From Lasioglossum baleicum (taxonomy: Eukaryota; Arthropoda; Insecta; Hymenoptera; Halictidae), in the NCBI RefSeq assembly GCF_051020765.1, contig NW_027469287.1, forward strand, positions 124,001 to 188,000: 64,000 nucleotides of DNA. Direction: 5' to 3'. A model generated the notes under the pieces. The model made no database searches. It saw only the letters and a program-made list of their open reading frames with translations, and was not told where the DNA came from. This document shows positions 1-11,062 of the stretch, piece after piece; position 1 is the first letter of the stretch; each line of letters opens with the position of its first letter. The position numbers and the translations under genes were made by a program.

Positions 1-492
1 CTGCACATGCGCATCCCAAAAAACCAGCGCATGCGCATCCCAAAAAACCTGCGCATGCGCATCCCACAAAACCTCGCACGTGTTTTTACTCGACTAGCCT
101 GCGGGATGCATCCTCTCGCACGTGTTTTTACTCGACTAGCCTGCGGGATGCATCCTCTCGCACGTGTTTTTGCTCGACTAGCCATGCGCATCCCAAAAAA
201 CCTGCACATGCGCATCCCAAAAAACCTGCGCATGCGCATCCCACAAAACCTCGCACGTGTTTTTACTCGACTAGCCTGCGGGATGCATCCTCTCGCACGT
301 GTTTTTACTCGACTAGCCTGCGGGATGCATCGTCTCGCACGTGTTTTTACTCGACTAGCCTGCGGGATGCATCCTCTCGCACGTGTTTTTGCTCGACTAG
401 CCATGCGCATCCCAAAAAACCTGCGCATGCGCATCCCAAAAAATCTGCGCATGCGCATCCCAAAAAACCTGCGCATGCGCATCCCACAAAAC

Positions 493-534
493 CTCGCACG
501 TGTTTTTACTCGACTAGCCTGCGGGATGCATCCT
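493..534 (+). repeat. Monomer A, reference copy (42 bp)
   Basis: This is a clean copy of the 42-bp unit, followed directly by further copies at 535 and 577. Landmarks in order are CTCGCACGTG (with E-box CACGTG at 497-502), T5, ACTCGACTAGCC and GCGGGATGCATCCT. The last part contains the 10-bp perfect palindrome GGATGCATCC. It has 23 G/C of 42 and four CpG. Common positional variants in the array are TTTTTG for TTTTTA, TTTGTG for TTTTTA, CATCGT for CATCCT, CTTTCGCAC for CTCTCGCAC, CTCGTACG for CTCGCACG, CTAGACTG for CTAGCCTG, CTCGGCTAG and CTACCCTG. In one frame it reads LARVFTRLACGMHP, in another RTCFYSTSLRDASS, and in the third it has a TAG stop. Confidence 0.97.
497..502. promoter_or_regulatory. 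E-box CACGTG inside monomer A (example)
   Basis: CACGTG occurs once in each A unit, in the context TCGCACGTGTTTTT, so it recurs every 42 bp within A runs. It is the canonical core bound by bHLH or bHLH-ZIP factors in animals and fungi and by G-box factors in plants. Rare variants destroy it: CACGCG at 5739-5744 and 9021-9026, CGTATTTG near 29844 and 49367, and GCAAGTG near 54194. CTCGTACG units also lack it. Binding is not shown by sequence alone. Confidence 0.5.
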
Positions 535-669
535 CTCGCACGTGTTTTTACTCGACTAGCCTGCGGGATGCATCCTCTCGCACGTGTTTTTACTCGACTA
601 GCCTGCGGGATGCATCGTCTCGCACGTGTTTTTACTCGACTAGCCATGCGCATCCCAAAAAACCTGCAC

Positions 670-693
670 ATGCGCATCCCAAAAAACCTGCGC
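670..693 (+). repeat. Monomer B, reference copy (24 bp)
   Basis: This is a clean copy of the 24-bp unit: ATGCGCATCCC, then A6, then CCTGCGC. It has 13 G/C of 24 and two CpG. Variants depend on position in a block. The first unit often ends CTGCAC. Middle units may carry TCTGCGC. The penultimate unit often has CACAAAACC in place of the A6 tract. All three forward frames are open, one reading MRIPKNLR. Where two units meet with the standard ending they form TGCGCATGCGCA. Confidence 0.97.
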
Positions 694-700
694 ATGCGCA
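689..700. promoter_or_regulatory. NRF-1-like palindrome at a B-B junction (example)
   Basis: TGCGCATGCGCA is a perfect 12-bp palindrome made where one B unit meets the next. It matches the known NRF-1 binding consensus YGCGCAYGCGCR at every position. The same 12-mer recurs at 713-724, first appears at 50-61, and is present at every B-B junction whose upstream unit ends CTGCGC. Units ending CTGCAC (for example at 669/670) break one half-site. Whether any protein binds is unknown, because the organism is unknown. The match may simply be chance fixed by amplification. Confidence 0.55.
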
Positions 701-3357
701 TCCCAAAAAACCTGCGCATGCGCATCCCACAAAACCTCGCACGTGTTTGTGCTCGACTAGCCTGCGGGATGCATCCTCTCGCACGTGTTTTTACTCGACT
801 AGCCTGCGGGATGCATCCTCTCGCACGTGTTTTTGCTCGACTAGCCATGCGCATCCCAAAAAACCTGCACATGCGCATCCCAAAAAACCTGCGCATGCGC
901 ATCCCAAAAAACCTGCGCATGCGCATCCCACAAAACCTCGCACGTGTTTTTACTCGACTAGCCTGCGGGATGCATCCTCTCGCACGTGTTTTTACTCGAC
1001 TAGCCTGCGGGATGCATCCTCTCGCACGTGTTTTTACTCGACTAGCCTGCGGGATGCATCGTCTCGCACGTGTTTTTACTCGACTAGCCTGCGGGATGCA
1101 TCGTCTCGCACGTGTTTTTACTCGACTAGCCATGCGCATCCCAAAAAACCTGCACATGCGCATCCCAAAAAACCAGCGCATGCGCATCCCAAAAAACCTG
1201 CGCATGCGCATCCCACAAAACCTCGCACGTGTTTTTACTCGACTAGCCTGCGGGATGCATCCTCTCGCACGTGTTTTTACTCGACTAGCCTGCGGGATGC
1301 ATCCTCTCGCACGTGTTTTTGCTCGACTAGCCATGCGCATCCCAAAAAACCTGCACATGCGCATCCCACAAAACCTCGCACGTGTTTTTACTCGACTAGC
1401 CTGCGGGATGCATCCTCTCGCACGTGTTTTTACTCGACTAGCCTGCGGGATGCATCGTCTCGCACGTGTTTTTACTCGACTAGCCTGCGGGATGCATCCT
1501 CTCGCACGTGTTTTTGCTCGACTAGCCATGCGCATCCCAAAAAACCTGCGCATGCGCATCCCACAAAACCTCGCACGTGTTTTTACTCGACTAGCCTGCG
1601 GGATGCATCCTCTCGCACGTGTTTTTACTCGACTAGCCTGCGGGATGCATCCTCTCGCACGTGTTTTTACTCGACTAGCCTGCGGGATGCATCGTCTCGC
1701 ACGTGTTTTTACTCGACTAGCCATGCGCATCCCAAAAAACCTGCACATGCGCATCCCAAAAAACCTGCGCATGCGCATCCCAAAAAACCTGCGCATGCGC
1801 ATCCCACAAAACCTCGCACGTGTTTGTGCTCGACTAGCCTGCGGGATGCATCCTCTCGCACGTGTTTTTACTCGACTAGCCTGCGGGATGCATCCTCTCG
1901 CACGTGTTTTTGCTCGACTAGCCATGCGCATCCCAAAAAACCTGCACATGCGCATCCCAAAAAACCTGCGCATGCGCATCCCACAAAACCTCGCACGTGT
2001 TTGTGCTCGACTAGCCTGCGGGATGCATCCTCTCGCACGTGTTTTTACTCGACTAGCCTGCGGGATGCATCCTCTCGCACGTGTTTTTGCTCGACTAGCC
2101 ATGCGCATCCCAAAAAACCTGCACATGCGCATCCCAAAAAACCTGCGCATGCGCATCCCAAAAAACCTGCGCATGCGCATCCCACAAAACCTCGCACGTG
2201 TTTTTACTCGACTAGCCTGCGGGATGCATCCTCTCGCACGTGTTTTTACTCGACTAGCCTGCGGGATGCATCCTCTCGCACGTGTTTTTACTCGACTAGC
2301 CTGCGGGATGCATCGTCTCGCACGTGTTTTTACTCGACTAGCCTGCGGGATGCATCGTCTCGCACGTGTTTTTACTCGACTAGCCATGCGCATCCCAAAA
2401 AACCTGCACATGCGCATCCCAAAAAACCAGCGCATGCGCATCCCAAAAAACCTGCGCATGCGCATCCCACAAAACCTCGCACGTGTTTTTACTCGACTAG
2501 CCTGCGGGATGCATCCTCTCGCACGTGTTTTTACTCGACTAGCCTGCGGGATGCATCCTCTCGCACGTGTTTTTGCTCGACTAGCCATGCGCATCCCAAA
2601 AAATCTGCGCATGCGCATCCCAAAAAACCTGCGCATGCGCATCCCACAAAACCTCGCACGTGTTTTTACTCGACTAGCCTGCGGGATGCATCCTCTCGCA
2701 CGTGTTTTTACTCGACTAGCCTGCGGGATGCATCCTCTCGCACGTGTTTTTACTCGACTAGCCTGCGGGATGCATCGTCTCGCACGTGTTTTTACTCGAC
2801 TAGCCATGCGCATCCCAAAAAACCTGCACATGCGCATCCCAAAAAACCTGCGCATGCGCATCCCACAAAACCTCGCACGTGTTTGTGCTCGACTAGCCTG
2901 CGGGATGCATCCTCTCGCACGTGTTTTTACTCGACTAGCCTGCGGGATGCATCCTCTCGCACGTGTTTTTGCTCGACTAGCCATGCGCATCCCAAAAAAC
3001 CTGCACATGCGCATCCCAAAAAACCTGCGCATGCGCATCCCAAAAAACCTGCGCATGCGCATCCCACAAAACCTCGCACGTGTTTTTACTCGACTAGCCT
3101 GCGGGATGCATCCTCTCGCACGTGTTTTTACTCGACTAGCCTGCGGGATGCATCCTCTCGCACGTGTTTTTACTCGACTAGCCTGCGGGATGCATCGTCT
3201 CGCACGTGTTTTTACTCGACTAGCCTGCGGGATGCATCCTCTCGCACGTGTTTTTGCTCGACTAGCCATGCGCATCCCAAAAAACCTGCGCATGCGCATC
3301 CCAAAAAATCTGCGCATGCGCATCCCACAAAGCCTGCGCATGCGCATCCCACAAAAC

Positions 3358-4615
3358 CTCGCACGTGTTTGTGCTCGACTAGCCTGCGGGATGCATCCTT
3401 TCGCACGTGTTTTTACTCGACTAGCCTGCGGGATGCATCCTCTCGTACGTGTTTTTGCTCGACTAGCCTGCGGGATGCATCCTCTCGCACGTGTTTTTGC
3501 TCGACTAGCCATGCACATCCCAAAAAACCTGCGCATGCGCATCCCAAAAAATCTGCGCATGCGCATCCCACAAAACCTGCGCATGCGCATCCCACAAAAC
3601 CTCGCACGTGTTTGTGCTCGACTAGACTGCGGGATGCATCCTCTCGCACGTGTTTTTACTCGACTAGCCTGCGGGATGCATCCTCTCGCACGTGTTTTTA
3701 CTCGACTAGCCTGCGGGATGCATCGTCTCGCACGTGTTTTTACTCGACTAGCCTGCGGGATGCATCCTCTCGCACGTGTTTTTGCTCGACTAGCCATGCG
3801 CATCCCAAAAAACCTGCGCATGCGCATCCCAAAAAATCTGCGCATGCGCATCCCACAAAACCTGCGCATGCGCATCCCACAAAACCTCGCACGTGTTTGT
3901 GCTCGACTAGCCTGCGGGATGCATCCTTTCGCACGTGTTTTTACTCGACTAGCCTGCGGGATGCATCCTCTCGTACGTGTTTTTGCTCGACTAGCCTGCG
4001 GGATGCATCCTCTCGCACGTGTTTTTGCTCGACTAGCCATGCGCATCCCAAAAAACCTGCGCATGCGCATCCCAAAAAATCTGCGCATGCGCATCCCACA
4101 AAACCTGCGCATGCGCATCCCACAAAACATCGCACGTGTTTGTGCTCGTCTAGACTGCGGGATGAATCCTTTCGCACGTGTTTTTACTCGACTAGCCTGC
4201 GGGATGCATCCTCTCGCACGTGTTTTTGCTCGACTAGCCTGCGGGATGCATCCTCTCGCACGTGTTTGTGCTCGACTAGCCTGCGGGATGCATCCTCTCG
4301 CACGTGTTTTTGCTCGACTAGCCAGTGCGCATGCCAAAAAACCTGCGCATGCGCATCCCAAAAAATCTGCGCATACGCATCCCACAAAACCTGCGCATGC
4401 GCATCCCACAAAACCTCGCACGTGTTTGTGCTCGACTAGCCTGCGGGATGCATCCTTTCGCACGTGTTTTTACTCGACTAGCCTGCGGGATGCATCCTCT
4501 CGCACGTGTTTTTGCTCGACTAGCCATGCGCATCCCAAAAAACCTGCGCATGCGCATCCCAAAAAATCTGCGCATGCGCATCCCATAAAACCTGCGCATG
4601 CGCATCCCACAAAAC
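3358..4615 (+). repeat. Region 2: alternating 243/285-bp higher-order repeat
   Basis: Starts of the TTTGTG-type A unit that follows each B block lie at 3358, 3601, 3886, 4129, 4415 and 4616, giving spacings of 243, 285, 243, 286 and 201 bp. The 243-bp form is three A, a 27-bp A, three B and an 18-bp B. The 285-bp form has one more A and carries CTAGACTG. Together they form a 528-bp dimer present twice. The 286 is a 285-bp unit with an extra G at 4324 (CCAGTGCGC). The 201 is a 243-bp unit lacking one A. Lengths were counted directly from the sequence. Confidence 0.93.
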
Positions 4616-4939
4616 CTCGCACGTGTTTGTGCTCGACTAGACTGCGGGATGCATCCTTTCGCACGTGTTTTTACTCGACTTGCCTGCGGGATGCATCCTC
4701 TCGCACGTGTTTTTGCTCGACTAGCCTGCGGGATGCATCCTCTCGCACGTGTTTGTGCTCGACTAGCCTGCGGGATGCATCCTCTCGCACGTGTTTTTAC
4801 TCGACTAGCCTGCGGGATGCATCCTCTCGCACGTGTTTTTGCTCGACTAGCCTGCGGGATGCATCCTCTCGCACGTGTTTTTGCTCGACTAGCCTGCGGG
4901 ATGCATCCTCTCGCACGTGTTTTTACTCGACTACCCTGA
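4598..4939 (+). repeat. ACTTGCC segment, copy 1 of 4 (342 bp)
   Basis: This 342-bp segment begins at the last 18-bp B, after a B unit with CCCATAAAACC. It runs through A units with CTAGACTG and the otherwise unseen CGACTTGCCTG, and ends at a CTACCCTGATGG marker. The other copies, all 342 bp long, are 18770-19111, 53878-54219 and 59209-59550. Confidence 0.9.
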
Positions 4940-5386
4940 TGGATGCATCCTCTCGCACTCGTTTTTGCTCGACTAGCCATGCGCATCCCAAAAAACCTGC
5001 GCATGCGCATCCCACAAAACCTCGCACGTGTTTTTACTCGACTAGCCTGCGGGATGCATCCTCTCGCACGTGTTTTTACTCGACTAGCCTGCGGGATGCA
5101 TCCTCTCGCACGTGTTTTTACTCGACTAGCCTGCGGGATGCATCGTCTCGCACGTGTTTGAGCTCGACTAGCCTGCGGGATGCATCCTCTCGCACGTGTT
5201 TTTACTCGACTAGCCTGCGGGATGCATCCTCTCGCACGTGTTTTTGCTCGACTAGCCTGCGGGATGCATCCTCTCGCACGTGTTTTTGCTCGACTACCCT
5301 GCGGGATGCATCCTCTCGCACGTGTTTTTACTCGACTAGCCTGCGGGATGCATCCTCTCGCACGTGTTTTTACTCGACTACCCTGA
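4616..5386 (+). repeat. Region 3: long A runs bounded by marker junctions
   Basis: The stretch is A-rich with few B units. It holds one copy of the ACTTGCC-marked segment (4598-4939) and the first two CTACCCTGATGG markers, with TGA ending at 4939 and 5386, 447 bp apart. Private variants include GCACTCG near 4957 and TTTGAGCTCG near 5160. No gene. Confidence 0.9.
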
Positions 5387-7804
5387 TGGATGCATCCTCT
5401 CGCACGTGTTTTTGCTCGACTAGCCATGCGCATCCCAAAAAACCTGCGCATGCGCATCCCAAAAAACCTGCGCATGCGCATCCCACAAAACCTCGCACGT
5501 GTTTTTACTCGACTAGCCTGCGGGATGCATCCTCTCGCACGTGTTTTTACTCGACTAGCCTGCGGGATGCATCCTCTCGCACGTGTTTTTGCTCGACTAG
5601 CCATGCGCATCCCAAAAAACCTGCACATGCGCATCCCAAAAAACCTGCGCATGCGCATCCCACAAAACCTGCGCATGCGCATCCCACAAAACCTCGCACG
5701 TGTTTTTACTCGACTAGCCTGTGGGATGCATCCTCTCGCACGCGTTTTTACTCGACTAGCCTGCGGGATGCATCCTCTCGCACGTGTTTTTGCTCGACTA
5801 GCCTGCGGGATGCATCCTCTCGCACGTGTTTTTACTCGACTAGCCTGCGGGATGCATCCTCTCGCACGTGTTTTTACTCGACTACCCTGCGGGATGCATC
5901 CTCTCGCACGTGTTTTTGCTCGACTAGCCATGCGCATCCCAAAAAACCTGCGCATGCGCATCCCAAAAAACCTGCGCATGCGCATCCCAAAAAACCTGCG
6001 CATGCGCATCCCACAAAACCTGCGTATGCGCATCCCACAAAACCTCGCACGTGTTTTTGCTCGACTAGCCTGCGGGATGCATCCTCTCGCACGTGTTTTT
6101 GCTCGACTAGCCTGCGGGATGCATCCTCTCGCACGTGTTTTTACTCGACTAGCCTGCGGGATGCATCCTCTCGCACGTGTTTTTGCTCGACTAGCCATGC
6201 GCATCCCAAAAAACCTGCACATGCGCATCCCAAAAAACCTGCGCATGCGCATCCCACAAAACCTCGCACGTGTTTTTACTCGACTAGCCTGCGGGATGCA
6301 TCCTCTCGCACGTGTTTTTACTCGACTAGCCTGCGGGATGCATCGTCTCGCACGTGTTTTTACTCGACTAGCCTGCGGGATGCATCCTCTCGCACGTGTT
6401 TTTGCTCGACTAGCCATGCGCATCCCAAAAAACCTGCGCATGCGCATCCCAAAAAATCTGCGCATGCGCATCCCAAAAAACCTGCGCATGCGCATCCCAC
6501 AAAACCTCGCACGTGTTTCTACTCGACTAGCCTGCGGGATGCATCCTCTCGCACGTGTTTTTACTCGACTAGCCTGCAGGATGCATCCTCTCGCACGTGT
6601 TTTTACTCGACTAGCCTGCGGGATGCATCGTCTCGCACGTGTTTTTACTCGACTAGCCATGCGCATCCCAAAAAACCTGCACATGCGCATCCCAAAAAAC
6701 CTGCGCATGCGCATCCCAAAAAACCTGCGCATGCGCATCCCACAAAACCTCGCACGTGTTTGTGCTCGACTAGCCTGCGGGATGCATCCTCTCGCACGTG
6801 TTTTTACTCGACTAGCCTGCGGGATGCATCCTCTCGCACGTGTTTTTGCTCGACTAGCCATGCGCATCCCAAAAAACCTGCACATGCGCATCCCAAAAAA
6901 CCTGCGCATGCGCATCCCAAAAAACCTGCGCATGCGCATCCCACAAAACCTCGCACGTGTTTTTACTCGACTAGCCTGCGGGATGCATCCTCTCGCACGT
7001 GTTTTTACTCGACTAGCCTGCGGGATGCATCCTCTCGCACGTGTTTTTACTCGACTAGCCTGCGGGATGCATCCTCTCGCACGTGTTTTTGCTCGACTAG
7101 CCTGCGGGATGCATCCTCTCGCACGTGTTTGTGCTCGACTAGCCTGCGGGATGCATCCTCTCGCACGTGTTTTTACTCGACTAGCCTGCGGGATGCATCC
7201 TCTCGCACGTGTTTTTGCTCGACTAGCCTGCGGGATGCATCCTCTCGCCCGTGTTTTTGCTCGACTAGCCTGCGGGATGCATCCTCTCGCACGTGTTTTT
7301 ACTCGACTAGCCTGCGGGATGCATCCTCTCGCACGTGTTTTTACTCGACTACCCTGATGGATGCATCCTCTCGCACGTGTTTTTGCTCGACTAGCCATGC
7401 GCATCCCAAAAAACCTGCGCATGCGCATCCCACAAAACCTCGCACGTGTTTTTACTCGACTAGCCTGCGGGATGCATCCTCTCGCACGTGTTTTTACTCG
7501 ACTAGCCTGCGGGATGCATCCTCTCGCACGTGTTTTTACTCGACTAGCCTGCGGGATGCATCGTCTCGCACGTGTTTGTGCTCGACTAGCCTGCGGGATG
7601 CATCCTCTCGCACGTGTTTTTACTCGACTAGCCTGCGGGATGCATCCTCTCGCACGTGTTTTTGCTCGACTAGCCTGCGGGATGCATCCTCTCGCACGTG
7701 TTTTTGCTCGACTACCCTGCGGGATGCATCCTCTCGCACGTGTTTTTACTCGACTAGCCTGCGGGATGCATCCTCTCGCACGTGTTTTTACTCGACTACC
7801 CTGA
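5387..7804 (+). repeat. Region 4: macro-repeat copy 1 (2,418 bp)
   Basis: The segment lies between marker junctions ending at 5386 and 7804 and contains a third at 7357. Rare variants shared with the next copy are CTGTGGG at 5721, CACGCG near 5741, TTTCTACTC at 6519, CTGCAGG at 6578 and CTCGCCCG at 7248. Their partners lie 3,282 bp downstream (3,258 for the last one), so most of this segment is duplicated in region 5. The 24-bp change in offset equals one B unit lost in the later copy. No gene. Confidence 0.88.
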
Positions 7805-10800
7805 TGGATGCATCCTCTCGCACGTGTTTTTGCTCGACTAGCCATGCGCATCCCAAAAAACCTGCGCATGCGCATCCCAAAAAACCTGCGCATGCGCATC
7901 CCACAAAACCTCGCACGTGTTTTTACTCGACTAGCCTGCGGGATGCATCCTCTCGCACGTGTTTTTACTCGACTAGCCTGCGGGATGCATCCTCTCGCAC
8001 GTGTTTTTGCTCGACTAGCCATGCGCATCCCAAAAAACCTGCACATGCGCATCCCAAAAAACCTGCGCATGCGCATCCCACAAAACCTGCGCATGCGCAT
8101 CCCACAAAACCTCGCACGTGTTTTTACTCGACTAGCCTGCGGGATGCATCCTCTCGCACGTGTTTTTACTCGACTAGCCTGCGGGATGCATCCTCTCGCA
8201 CGTGTTTTTGCTCGACTAGCCTGCGGGATGCATCCTCTCGCACGTGTTTTTACTCGACTAGCCTGCGGGATGCATCCTCTCGCACGTGTTTTTACTCGAC
8301 TACCCTGCGGGATGCATCCTCTCGCACGTGTTTTTGCTCGACTAGCCATGCGCATCCCAAAAAACCTGCGCATGCGCATCCCAAAAAACCTGCGCATGCG
8401 CATCCCACAAAACCTGCGTATGCGCATCCCACAAAACCTCGCACGTGTTTTTACTCGACTAGCCTGCGGGATGCATCCTCTCGCACGTGTTTTTACTCGA
8501 CTAGCCTGCGGGATGCATCCTCTCGCACGTGTTTTTGCTCGACTAGCCATGCGCATCCCAAAAAACCTGCACATGCGCATCCCAAAAAACCTGCGCATGC
8601 GCATCCCACAAAACCTGCGCATGCGCATCCCACAAAACCTCGCACGTGTTTTTACTCGACTAGCCTGCGGGATGCATCCTCTCACACGTGTTTTTGCTCG
8701 GCTAGCCTGCGGGATGCATCCTCTCGCACGTGTTTTTGCTCGACTAGCCATGCGCATCCCAAAAAACCTGCGCATGCGCATCCCAAAAAACCTGCGCATG
8801 CGCATCCCACAAAACCTCGCACGTGTTTTTACTCGACTAGCCTGCGGGATGCATCCTCTCGCACGTGTTTTTGCTCGACTAGCCATGCGCATCCCAAAAA
8901 ACCTGCACATGCGCATCCCAAAAAACCTGCGCATGCGCATCCCACAAAACCTGCGCATGCGCATCCCACAAAACCTCGCACGTGTTTTTACTCGACTAGC
9001 CTGTGGGATGCATCCTCTCGCACGCGTTTTTACTCGACTAGCCTGCGGGATGCATCCTCTCGCACGTGTTTTTGCTCGACTAGCCTGCGGGATGCATCCT
9101 CTCGCACGTGTTTTTACTCGACTAGCCTGCGGGATGCATCCTCTCGCACGTGTTTTTACTCGACTACCCTGCGGGATGCATCCTCTCGCACGTGTTTTTG
9201 CTCGACTAGCCATGCGCATCCCAAAAAACCTGCGCATGCGCATCCCAAAAAACCTGCGCATGCGCATCCCAAAAAACCTGCGCATGCGCATCCCACAAAA
9301 CCTGCGTATGCGCATCCCACAAAACCTCGCACGTGTTTTTGCTCGACTAGCCTGCGGGATGCATCCTCTCGCACGTGTTTTTGCTCGACTAGCCTGCGGG
9401 ATGCATCCTCTCGCACGTGTTTTTACTCGACTAGCCTGCGGGATGCATCCTCTCGCACGTGTTTTTGCTCGACTAGCCATGCGCATCCCAAAAAACCTGC
9501 ACATGCGCATCCCAAAAAACCTGCGCATGCGCATCCCACAAAACCTCGCACGTGTTTTTACTCGACTAGCCTGCGGGATGCATCCTCTCGCACGTGTTTT
9601 TACTCGACTAGCCTGCGGGATGCATCGTCTCGCACGTGTTTTTACTCGACTAGCCTGCGGGATGCATCCTCTCGCACGTGTTTTTGCTCGACTAGCCATG
9701 CGCATCCCAAAAAACCTGCGCATGCGCATCCCAAAAAATCTGCGCATGCGCATCCCAAAAAACCTGCGCATGCGCATCCCACAAAACCTCGCACGTGTTT
9801 CTACTCGACTAGCCTGCGGGATGCATCCTCTCGCACGTGTTTTTACTCGACTAGCCTGCAGGATGCATCCTCTCGCACGTGTTTTTACTCGACTAGCCTG
9901 CGGGATGCATCGTCTCGCACGTGTTTTTACTCGACTAGCCATGCGCATCCCAAAAAACCTGCACATGCGCATCCCAAAAAACCTGCGCATGCGCATCCCA
10001 CAAAACCTCGCACGTGTTTGTGCTCGACTAGCCTGCGGGATGCATCCTCTCGCACGTGTTTTTACTCGACTAGCCTGCGGGATGCATCCTCTCGCACGTG
10101 TTTTTGCTCGACTAGCCATGCGCATCCCAAAAAACCTGCACATGCGCATCCCAAAAAACCTGCGCATGCGCATCCCAAAAAACCTGCGCATGCGCATCCC
10201 ACAAAACCTCGCACGTGTTTTTACTCGACTAGCCTGCGGGATGCATCCTCTCGCACGTGTTTTTACTCGACTAGCCTGCGGGATGCATCCTCTCGCACGT
10301 GTTTTTACTCGACTAGCCTGCGGGATGCATCCTCTCGCACGTGTTTTTGCTCGACTAGCCTGCGGGATGCATCCTCTCGCACGTGTTTGTGCTCGACTAG
10401 CCTGCGGGATGCATCCTCTCGCACGTGTTTTTACTCGACTAGCCTGCGGGATGCATCCTCTCGCACGTGTTTTTGCTCGACTAGCCTGCGGGATGCATCC
10501 TCTCGCCCGTGTTTTTGCTCGACTAGCCTGCGGGATGCATCCTCTCGCACGTGTTTTTACTCGACTAGCCTGCGGGATGCATCCTCTCGCACGTGTTTTT
10601 ACTCGACTACCCTGATGGATGCATCCTCTCGCACGTGTTTTTGCTCGACTAGCCATGCGCATCCCAAAAAACCTGCGCATGCGCATCCCACAAAACCTCG
10701 CACGTGTTTTTACTCGACTAGCCTGCGGGATGCATCCTCTCGCACGTGTTTTTACTCGACTAGCCTGCGGGATGCATCCTCTCGCACGTGTTTTTACTCG

Positions 10801-11062
10801 ACTAGCCTGCGGGATGCATCGTCTCGCACGTGTTTGTGCTCGACTAGCCTGCGGGATGCATCCTCTCGCACGTGTTTTTACTCGACTAGCCTGCGGGATG
10901 CATCCTCTCGCACGTGTTTTTGCTCGACTAGCCTGCGGGATGCATCCTCTCGCACGTGTTTTTGCTCGACTACCCTGCGGGATGCATCCTCTCGCACGTG
11001 TTTTTACTCGACTAGCCTGCGGGATGCATCCTCTCGCACGTGTTTTTACTCGACTACCCTGA
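7805..11062 (+). repeat. Region 5: macro-repeat copy 2 (3,258 bp)
   Basis: This copy repeats region 4 variants at 9003, 9023, 9801, 9860 and 10506. It carries an additional front part of about 1.1 kb, whose marker CTCACACG at 8684 returns at 13832 (offset 5,148 bp). Marker junctions end at 7804, 10615 and 11062. The final 447 bp has the same length as those ending at 5386, 7804 and 12952. No gene. Confidence 0.88.

Larger units (their letters stand above)
493..735 (+). repeat. Reference A-B module (3 A + 27-bp A + 3 B + 18-bp B)
   Basis: This module shows the rules of the array. Full A units lie at 493-534, 535-576 and 577-618. A truncated A of 27 bp at 619-645 ends in CTAGCC. Full B units lie at 646-669 (ending CAC), 670-693 and 694-717. 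A truncated B of 18 bp at 718-735 ends CACAAAAC, after which A begins again. The total is 243 bp, the same as the commonest higher-order unit elsewhere. The 27-bp and 18-bp cut points are the same at every A-to-B and B-to-A junction I checked. Confidence 0.95.
1..3357 (+). repeat. Region 1: simple A-B modules, CAC-led B blocks
   Basis: No gene is present. Modules have mostly two to five A units and two to four B units. First B units often end CTGCAC. The penultimate CACAAAACC-type B unit is absent until about 3330, where a variant (CACAAAGCC) appears. A rare B variant, AACCAGCGC, recurs at 26, 1175 and 2429, which marks local repeats of about 1.15 and 1.25 kb. Several B blocks here follow an A unit with TTTTTA instead of the usual TTTTTG (for example just before 646, 1132, 1722, 2386 and 2806). 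Confidence 0.9.

Noticed and set aside
493..534. CENP-B box in monomer A
   Set aside because: GCGGGA resembles only the end of the CENP-B box. The TTCG half at the required spacing is missing.
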